Positions 56,255 to 64,000 of a stretch of 64,000 nt of DNA are shown here, piece after piece. Numbering within the stretch: the stretch's first letter is position 1; every line of letters begins with the position of its first letter. The stretch covers positions 62,001-126,000 of the forward strand of contig CADCXC010000001.1 of NCBI GenBank assembly GCA_902806595.1. Direction: 5' to 3'. The notes beneath the pieces were generated by a model, which was given only the letters and a program-made list of their open reading frames with translations, was not told the DNA's origin and made no database searches. Source of the DNA: Pyrenopolyporus hunteri. Lineage: Eukaryota; Ascomycota; Sordariomycetes; Xylariales; Hypoxylaceae. The position numbers were made by a program, and so were the translations under genes.

Positions 56255-57624
56255 CTATGCTGGGAGTTGGACCATCAGCTGCAACCCGAGTAACCTAATC
56301 CACCTCTGATACTCTGGAGTATTCCACCAGCGTGTGCAGCATTCTGCAACTCTCGCCATCTCCAGCGTCTCGAGCTTGGGGAAAAATTGTCTCGGTGGAG
56401 ACTTCATGAGGGCTTTCCCGAAACCCCAAAACATCCATATATCGTGTGCCTTGAAGTATTCTTCCTCGTCTTCCTCGTCTTCTTCTTCTTCCTCTTCCTC
56501 CTCCTCCCCATCCTCATCGTCCCCTCCCTCCTCTCCCTCCTCGTCCTGCTCCCCATCTACGAGTCCCCACTGCCATCTGGGCTCAATGCTGCACGTATCT
56601 AGACGGCACAGTTTGAACCTCATAGACTCCGTGTTGACGAAGCTGCTGCCGACGAACGACCAGATTTGTCTCCAGTTCTTCGTGTACGGTGTCCCATCAT
56701 CGGAATTTACCGTGATCCTTTTAGGTCTCCGTAGCAAATCGTCCGACATCTTGACAACCCGACTCCATGGCTTCACGTCGGTTACTTGGCCGTTGAAACT
56801 GTATACGCCGTCGTGTAGAAGCCAATGGCCCCCGTTGCTAAAGTCCTGAAGCTGGAGGTATGGACCGTATCCGAAGCCGTGCTTAGACCTATCCCTTCCG
56901 AGGGAATCTAATTCCTCGCCGCTGATGACTAACGTATCTAGCCTCGGGGAGAACGGCAAGCTGTCTTGCTGCGGTATTCCGTAGTAGTCGATAGCTAGAC
57001 ATCGGAAGGCTCGGCAAACCTGGAAGGCAGGCATGCTGGCCCAAGTCCGCGGATTATAAAGAATCAGGTGTGTGGTGTTATTGTTCGGATAGCCGAGGTG
57101 ACAGAGCCTCAAGATGTCGGCCTTCAACTCGTATGTACCCGCTGCATATTCGAAAATATGCATGAAGATCTCGCACGGCAGGTCTAGAATACGGAACTTG
57201 TTGCCCGCGTCCTTCTCAAGCCCTCGTTTCCTGTCTGATTGGCTTCGGGCTCCGCGACCGCTCCACTGCTCCTCGAATTCTCTGTCCGTTATCGAGGGCT
57301 GGTACATAGTAATTAGCATGGGTTTCGACCTTCAAGGCTAGGGGAGTTGGAACTTACGTTTAACTCTAAAATGCTTTTCCAATAATCGTGTATCTCCCGT
57401 TCGCGATGCTCAGCTGCATGCAGGAAGTTTTCACCCAGGAACCCCCTCGCGCAGTACCCGTCCCCAGCGTCGGAGAACTCGTGGTGACATTCGTATGTAC
57501 ACCTGATGAAGGGGAGGATTTTTCCTACAGCCCTGCTCCAGGTATTAGGATGCTGGGTGTAGACCGGGACCCGGAGGGTTGACTCGTGCTCGTTCTCATG
57601 CTCGTGCCCGTGCTGATGCGACAT
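56255..57624 (-). CDS. F-box-like protein
   Basis: Two exons, 57624-57358 and 57298-56255 (59-bp intron, GTAAGT...ACCAG, phase 0), giving 436 aa. The motif ILDLPCEIFMHIFEY (126-140) is the F-box core that binds Skp1 in SCF ubiquitin ligases. The His/Glu-rich N-terminus (MSHQHGHEHENEHE) and a long acidic run (339-369) flank it. The C-terminus (about 370-436) is conserved-looking with FFPKLETLEMARVAEC. Fungal genomes hold many such F-box proteins with unknown substrates. An ATG in the second exon (57319) is an artefact of the intron. Confidence 0.75.
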
Positions 57625-59784
57625 TTTGCAAGTCTGAGGTTAAAGGGTTTATGAATTCGTGATAAGATGGGTGCTGGTAATTGTTTCCGAACGGCGTAAG
57701 AGAGGTAACTTGGGGGGTACTGGTATTGGAGCCGGAATTGAAAACTGTGATTGTCCAAGTTTTGACTTGTTGCTTTTGGTGGGCAACTCGGGTTCTTTAA
57801 ATGGTATGGGAACCTATTTCGTAGCGACGTCGAGGGCGTTCATTAGTGTTTGCTACGTAGATAACCACTGGGCAAAGAGTGAATATACCTTGTTGCCTAG
57901 GAAATACTCCTCTTACTATTTAATACTGTGATGACATTGATAGTTGATAAATAAAGTAGGTGTCTCTGAGTCCCGTATTGAGCTTTTTGGTACTGTGAAG
58001 GTTGTGGTTCCAGAGAAGAATTATCTTCACACTGTAAGGCAAAGTACAACGGAAGGCGAAGAGACAAACACCGCAACACTGCTGCTTGATTGGGTTGGAA
58101 ATTTTCATTTTCTAACTGTGAGCTTGGGCTAGTGGTTACTTAATAAACGTGTCAATGCATGGCGCACCTTATTAGAGATTTAGACTTGTCTAATGGGTAA
58201 AGCGATGTTGTATGGTATTATTATATAACTAAGTATGTAACCCTGCATGCTGATATCATGGGCCAAATCCTAGGAATCTAGGATAGACTTTCGTGAATTC
58301 TACGGAGAAGGAAAGAATAAGAATTAGCCGTAGCTCTCTGAGCCGCCGAACATAGGATACATAGTGCGGGACAGCGAAGCAATCTCCAATATATAGAAGC
58401 TACAAGGCATTTGCGTAAACCAACTGAAAATGAATACTTATTTCTTATTTCGCAATACCAAGTCCTAGTGTGTATACGAGCCACTTGGTGGTCATCCTAA
58501 CATGCAATGTGACTCAGCTGGTGCCGAATTGAATGAGCTATGAAAATATAATTGGCTCTTTAGGACCTCTGTAGCAAATTATTCCGAGCAAGAATGCCAT
58601 TGAAACGTATGAGAACTGTAGCCTTGAGCTTTGGAGGCTTCTACTACAACCTGTTTACCATTTAACCCAAGTAAGGGGTAACTGCGGCTGTTTGGGGGAC
58701 GGATAATAAGGCCCATGGAGTTCATGTCTTAAGTTCGGTCGGGTGAAAACTTCTCCGTACCGGGATCTCGACCTGTAAAGAAGTTGATGTTAGGTGGTGA
58801 ATAGCTACTTCGACTTATTCTTCTAGTTTACTGAGTATCTAGGTAGGTATCTATATGACATTGGTTGGTTCTTCGTCACCCAAAAGCGGAACCCCACGCA
58901 ACTGAGCTTGACTAGATATTTATAGATCCCCTTATTATAAAATATTCGGAAAAGCTAAAGCCCGTTAGTATCCCCTATAATCTATATACCTAGGTAGTTA
59001 GGTTAAAAAGTCTTCGTTACTGGTTTTAATAAGATACCTAGTATGCTGATTTGCTTGTCCTGTTACGTGTAAACTACTGGGGTTTGATAGAAACCTTCGT
59101 ACTACGTTGACGATTCACGGGACAAACTAAATACACCTATACAAGGTATATAGGGTGGGAGGCGATGATCTCATATCTGTAAATATTTTAGCAATTCCTA
59201 AAATTGCATTGGTCAATCTTCTCCTTCTCCATACGTCTAGTGAAATTTCCTACAATTCAGTAGAAATCCATGATATATAAGAGAATGAAGTGTAACCCCT
59301 CTTAGTATGTAGGTAATCTGTTATGAACCGAGCTGTAAACTTAACGAAAAGCTGGTCTGAATGCATTGGAACAGGTGTGATGGTTCCATATTGGAACATC
59401 CTACTCACGGGATCTCCTTTATGGCTCTAGCGATCGTGTTGCGCTAACTATCTACGTTACCCTGACTGCGTTGTTCGTTGCCAGATTAATTTTTCGTCTC
59501 GTTGAAGTTTCTTGCTCATCAATTCTACAACTGGAATCGCATTCACATTTCCTTAGTTTTTTAATACGAGTGGTGTACGAGTTATAAATACAATGTCCCG
59601 TTCGGAATTCAGAGATCACCCTGCTTTCTTCACAAAACTGTCGCCAATTCGTGGAGTTTACCTGGCCAGCCTGAAAGCATCGAGATCACTCGTCAGGACG
59701 AGAATAATTAAGCTTAATTAACGGCGTTCATAAGACACATCTGTAACTTATTTGCCTTTTCTAGATCTACGGACGCAGATAAAA
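57625..59784. other. Divergent intergenic region, 2.2 kb
   Basis: AT-rich, with several TACCTAGGTA-like sites (58838-58853, 58988-59000). No supported gene. Confidence 0.4.
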
Positions 59785-60596
59785 ATGCATCCTCAAGAGG
59801 CCACATCTCTTCGCATAACGGCCACACCAATCCCGACTGTACGTATACCCATCTTCCTCCTCGGTCGATCTTTTGACTACGACTTCTCGGATAATGTGTT
59901 CTAATAATGCTTTTACAGATGGAGCATCGGTATTTCGAGCCGTCTGAGCAACTGACAGGCGTCAGTATGGGCTCTCGGAATCCTGACCGAAACAATGGGA
60001 ACTATAGGGGAGACAGTAACCTATCTGCCAATAGAGGAGTTGATGTGCCTGAGGAATGCAATACCAGCTTGTGGATTACTGGGCTACCAGGGCCCACTAC
60101 CATTCCGGAACTCCTCGCCGCGATCACCAAGACAGGTAGAGTCCGTTCGACTGTGGTCAACGGACCTACCGAAGTTGGCGGCAACGCTGCTGCTTCGATT
60201 AGTTTCTTTAGAAGAGTAGATGCTGAGGTTCTCTACTCTGCCATACAGCAGGGGAGAATCATATTAAGGGGCAATTTCCCCAAGGCGCAGTGGAATAGGA
60301 ACCGAGTCAGAGAAGAAAGCACCCCAGGTTATGCCAGCCGCGTCCTCCTCATTGCGGGTGACCCATTAGTCGTCAACCAGGACTACTTAGACGGGTTCTT
60401 CTCCAGCAAGTTCGTCTATGACACCGACCAGGTAATCGACCACGGCACAGTGCCCGGGTATGACGGCCCTATCAGTCGGCTTGAGTACCGTTTCGGCTCA
60501 TGGCGATCGCAGGCTTCCTTTGCCCGCCTTGCGCTTGCGATGGAGCTCCGGGGATTCATGTTAGCGGAATACGGCGAGGATCCCTGTGCAGTCTGA
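59785..60596 (+). CDS. RRM-like protein of unknown function (243 aa)
   Basis: Two exons, 59785-59838 and 59919-60596, with an 80-bp intron (GTACGT, branch TTCTAAT, acceptor TTTTACAG, phase 0). Joining gives the start MHPQEATSLRITATPIPTME. Residues about 67-140 form an RNA-recognition-motif-like fold: TSLWITGLPG is the first strand (RNP2-like), helix IPELLAAITKTG follows, and strand AAASISFF is in a degenerate RNP1 position. A second conserved part reads RVLLIAGDPLVVNQDYLDGFF and LEYRFGSWRSQASFARLAL, ending EDPCAV. Similar two-part proteins are common in plant-associated and saprophytic ascomycetes; their role is unknown. If the first exon is wrong, translation starts at the ATG at 59919. Confidence 0.7.
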
Positions 60597-62511
60597 TGAC
60601 CTGCAAATACTTGGGACGTTCAACAGAATGCGTTTTTCTCTCCGGGAACCTGATAATGCGTTCTAGTATGAGTGTTTAGCATCACCTACCTTTGCTAAAA
60701 CTTCTACTGACACTTCTTTTACATAGAAAAGTTTTAATATAAACTCAAATGCTGATGCCTTTCCGTCTTTTGCGTTATCTACCATCTAGGCCTGATGAAG
60801 TGCTCGTTCTAAGGTAAATAGTGTTATGGGGGTGAATAGGAAGAGTTATCTTGATGCTTGATTGCTAATTCAAGTTCTGATAATGATTTTACTGGCGTCG
60901 GGTTACGATGATGACGATACCTAAGGGTAATAAGTCAGGAAGACATGCCCAGAAAATCAGCCCGCTTACTTCGCACTGCGAATTAATTACAGTGGCCCCT
61001 TTTGAGATGACTGAGCAGAACGAGGGGAAAATGCCATTAGACGGTATTGTAGAAAGAACCTGAGCAAAACACAATATAACATCGAATGTCTTCCATTACA
61101 ATTTAGCCATATATTGAGTTAGTACACTATCCTTGTCTCTTTCGTTTTCTGTCGGGATCTGAGTTTAGTGGGTTTAGTGAGTTTAATGGCTTATTAGCGG
61201 TGCGTTGAAGGCGCGCGGGCTGGGTCTGTGATGGGCGTTTATTTCCAGCTAAAGAGCCTACGATGTCCTATTGTGCAAGAGGAGAGGGAAATATACCCGA
61301 TGTTGCCTTCTATTTAAACTGATCCGGTCGTGTACTGGGTTTGAACGAGTTACACATAGTCACTTATGTGCCCCTTTCTGTGCTTAAGCGCTTACCTACC
61401 TAGGTACTAACCCTAGTTACCTATCTAGGCTGTACCTAGGTGGCTGTTAGTTGAATTGGTCAATCAGAAGGTACGCGTTGGTAGGTATTTACCTCTATCA
61501 ATATAGTGGCTCTTAGCGCTATAAGGCCTGCGTTTAGTGCAATCTAGTGGTATGGCTGTGCGCTATAGCCACTACCCGGATTTGAGCATGACCGTTACTA
61601 AAGAGTCGGCCAATTATTATGCCCCTCATCGAATTGGCGGTTTATGACCACCTGGACCTGGGTGACTTTTTTGTTCATATCATATGCCGCTCCATCTGTT
61701 TCCTTATATTAATTTATATAATATTGCCACGTTTTCTTGCATCCTTTCTTGGCTTATGGCGCCGCCGGCGCGGACTTCGTGGTTGGGCGGGGTCCGTGGT
61801 AGCTGGGGATGAATTTGAATTCATACTGCCGTGTGAGTGTGGCGGCATGGAAACGTTGATCTGGAGAAGAAAATATGACCATTTATGCTAGCGACTGCTA
61901 ATGAAGGTTTCGGTGCTACTTGACCACTCCAACTCAGAAGAAGAACAAAAAATATATAATAGACGATGACAAGGAAATGAAATTACTCTGCATTTGGACA
62001 ATAATGCTGGCTGGCCTGCATGACGCGTCTAAGCGTTCGACGCGGGGGATGACATGGTATTCTCTTCCGAGCTGCTGAAGCTTGAACGAGTAAACCAGTA
62101 GAAAGCGTCGAGAACCCCCGGACCCCGACTATCTTGTTCGTAGGGGAAATTAGCTCTGCCAACGACGCATATCGTGATGACCAATGCGCTTCACAGCCCT
62201 ACTCTCGGGTCTCCTACCCCGTTGCTTATGAATGCTTGTCGGGTTCTACGTTCTCGTATTAGTCCAGGTACGACTTTACCTAAAGCGGAAGGATATGAGA
62301 TGTTGTAAATCATTGACAAAACGGGAAGGTCGCTATGGCAGCTAAGCACGCGATGGTACCAGCATGTTGGGAGATAAGCTGCAGTGGGTAGGCGGTTCGC
62401 GTCGCCCGGCGAGGAGCGAGCAATATAAAAAGAAAGCCATCTCCACGGCCGAGGGAGAGAGAGCGAGGGCCTACACTTTATCCATGGTGGGTGCTCAGAT
62501 CCGTTGCCAAG
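60597..62511. other. Intergenic, 1.9 kb
   Basis: Contains TACCTAGGTA-type sites (61392-61441) and an open frame at 61619-61891 with a hydrophobic stretch but no recognisable family; I do not call it. The remainder is probably the promoter of the S28 protease gene. Confidence 0.4.
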
Positions 62512-64000
62512 ATGAAGTCCTCTGCAGCCGTGGTCCAGCTACTGCTGGTAGCCGGAACGTCGGCCAGTTTCATGAGACGCAAAGCCGGCATGGAAATTGG
62601 CCCAATTGACGACTTCAGCATCCTCGCGGCCGACAATAACACGGCTGGTTGGGGTACGTTCCCTCAGCTGCTCGACCATTCCAATCCCGAGCTCGGCACC
62701 TTCGAGCAGAGATATTGGTATGGGACGAAGTTCTGGAAAGGACCGGGCTCGCCGGTTATCTTTGTCAACCCTGGCGAGCAGGCGGCCGACGGCTTCAATG
62801 TAACCTACACCACGAACCAGCGCTTAACAGGGCTTATGGCGGAGAAGCTCGGCGCCGCCGTCGTCATCATGGAGCATCGATACTGGGGCAAATCTTCGCC
62901 TTTCGACACTTTGACTTCTAAGAACTTGCAGTATCTCACTCTGGAGAACTCCATCAAGGACAACACCTACTTTGCCAACAATTTCGATGCGCCATTTGAC
63001 GAGACCGGGAAAAGTACTGCTAAAGATGCGCCTTGGATCTACACGGGTGGATCCTACCCCGGCGCATTGGCTGGATGGATCGCTGCCAAAGACCCTGGCA
63101 CGTTCTGGGCATACTACGGCACTAGCGGTGTGGTCGAGGCCATCGGGGACTTCTGGCAGTATTTCGTGCCCGTTCAGGAGGCAACACCCCGGAACTGCAG
63201 TTCTGATTTGAACACCGTCATCAATTACGTCGATCTCGTCCTCTTGCACGGCAGCCCCAGGGAGAAGGCTAAGCTGAAGAATAAGTTCAAGCTGGGTAAC
63301 CTGAAAGATGCTGATTTTGCCGCTGCCCTTGAGAACGGCCCATGGACTTGGCAGTCGGGCCAGTTTTACTCCACCACCACTGCAGGTTACACTCCTTATT
63401 ACCAATTCTGCGACTACATCGAGAACGTCTGGCCGAATTCTACCAATCCTGTGCCCGGTCCTAGGGGGGTCGGGTTAGCGAAGGCTTTGGACGGTTATGC
63501 TAAGTGGTTCTTAGAGGTTGAGCTACCTGGAACTTGCGAAAGCTACGGCTATTTCAATGGCACTTATAATACCGACTGCTTCCAGGCGCTGAACGCCTCT
63601 AACCCTATCTACCACGACCTTTCGCCAAGCAACGCGGGCAATCGGCAGTGGAACTGGATGTTGTGTAATGAGCCCTTTGAGTACTGGCAAGATGGCGCGC
63701 CGCTCGGTCGCCCCACCCTCGTCTCCCGTCTCGTCAACAAAGACTACTGGCGCTCCCAATGTCCGCTATGGTTCCCCGAGCTGGGCTATGGCCTTGACGA
63801 AGGAAAGTCTGCAGAGGACGTGAATAAATACACTGGCGGTTGGTTCGAGACCAATGTAACCCGATTGATGATGGCAAATGGCGAGTGGGATCCGTGGCGC
63901 GATTCGACTCTCAGCTCCAAGTTCCGTCCCGGTGGTCCAAAGGAGAGCACCCCTGAGTTACCTATCCGGGTGGTGAAGGAGGGCACCCATTGCTCTGATT
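62512..64000 (+). CDS. Secreted serine carboxypeptidase, peptidase family S28 (truncated by window end)
   Basis: One open frame from 62512 to the last base, 496 codons, with no stop. A signal peptide (MKSSAAVVQLLLVAGTSASF) opens it. The S28 triad is visible: Ser181 in GGSYPG, Asp460 in GEWDPW and His493 in GTHCSD, only a few bases before the window ends. N-glycosylation sites (NVT, NCS, NGT) and the EHRYWGKSSP block support an exported enzyme. S28 peptidases (PRCP and DPP7-like) cut proline-containing bonds, and fungal forms work in acidic medium. The frame was followed by eye; no intron is needed to this point. The C-terminus lies outside the window. Confidence 0.93.
   Translation, partial: MKSSAAVVQLLLVAGTSASFMRRKAGMEIGPIDDFSILAADNNTAGWGTFPQLLDHSNPELGTFEQRYWYGTKFWKGPGSPVIFVNPGEQAADGFNVTYTTNQRLTGLMAEKLGAAVVIMEHRYWGKSSPFDTLTSKNLQYLTLENSIKDNTYFANNFDAPFDETGKSTAKDAPWIYTGGSYPGALAGWIAAKDPGTFWAYYGTSGVVEAIGDFWQYFVPVQEATPRNCSSDLNTVINYVDLVLLHGSPREKAKLKNKFKLGNLKDADFAAALENGPWTWQSGQFYSTTTAGYTPYYQFCDYIENVWPNSTNPVPGPRGVGLAKALDGYAKWFLEVELPGTCESYGYFNGTYNTDCFQALNASNPIYHDLSPSNAGNRQWNWMLCNEPFEYWQDGAPLGRPTLVSRLVNKDYWRSQCPLWFPELGYGLDEGKSAEDVNKYTGGWFETNVTRLMMANGEWDPWRDSTLSSKFRPGGPKESTPELPIRVVKEGTHCSD

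Noticed and set aside
61619..61891. 90-aa plus-strand frame with a hydrophobic stretch
   Set aside because: No recognised family, weak composition and no splice-supported partner exons. It could be chance in AT-rich DNA.

Overview
The window is nuclear DNA from a filamentous ascomycete (Pezizomycotina). I think it is Sordariomycete-like, but the sequence alone does not settle the order. The reasons are short GT-AG introns (about 45-120 bp, a few longer) with CTAAC-type branch sites, fungal-type proteins (a GEL/Gas1 glucanosyltransferase, a Cdc10-class septin, a DUF7918 protein, a C-terminally arranged Hub1), a tRNA-Leu with a short intron after the anticodon, and intergenic DNA full of TACCTAGGTA-type palindromes and microsatellites. 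I rebuilt exon structures by hand from splice signals, reading-frame phase and family conservation. In every multi-exon model the exon lengths sum to a whole number of codons.

Layout. 0-8.3 kb: a GNAT acetyltransferase (-), SKI8/REC14 (-) whose first coding exon is only the ATG, a 271-bp MITE-like inverted-repeat element, mitochondrial ribosomal protein bL32m (-), septin CDC10/aspD (+) and guanylate kinase (-). 8.3-17 kb: a GPI-anchored GH72 glucanosyltransferase (+), two small unrecognised multi-exon genes (+) and DNA polymerase delta subunit 4 (+). 17-27.6 kb: a queuosine-salvage glycosylase/hydrolase (-), the SUMO E1 subunit UBA2 (+) tail-to-tail with a short-chain dehydrogenase (-), and an LCB3-type sphingoid-base phosphate phosphatase (+). 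28-39 kb: a Q-rich two-TM protein (-), a DUF7918 protein with a GC-AG intron (-), a PPIL3-type cyclophilin (-), a long repeat-rich gap, and an arrestin-like protein (+). 40-53.5 kb: tRNA-Leu(UAG) with an intron, the tRNA-splicing endonuclease subunit SEN54 (+), a 6.5-kb gap with few genes, a 647-aa protein with an internal duplicated domain (+), a tail-anchored protein (-) and an O6-alkylguanine alkyltransferase (-). 54.7-64 kb: an RS-rich protein ending in a Hub1/UBL5 domain (-), an F-box protein (-), an RRM-like protein (+) and the start of a secreted S28 serine carboxypeptidase (+) cut by the window end.

Most genes are housekeeping (RNA decay, translation, cell wall, septum, replication, SUMO, splicing, DNA repair). 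They look like an ordinary euchromatic segment, not a biosynthetic cluster or a mobile island. I found no operon-like or defence-like system. The most unusual items are the ATG-only exon of SKI8, the uncharacterised duplicated domain at 49-51 kb, the Hub1 domain fused behind an RS-rich region without the usual di-tyrosine end, the MITE-like element, and a stop-free in-frame intron in the Pol delta subunit 4 gene.
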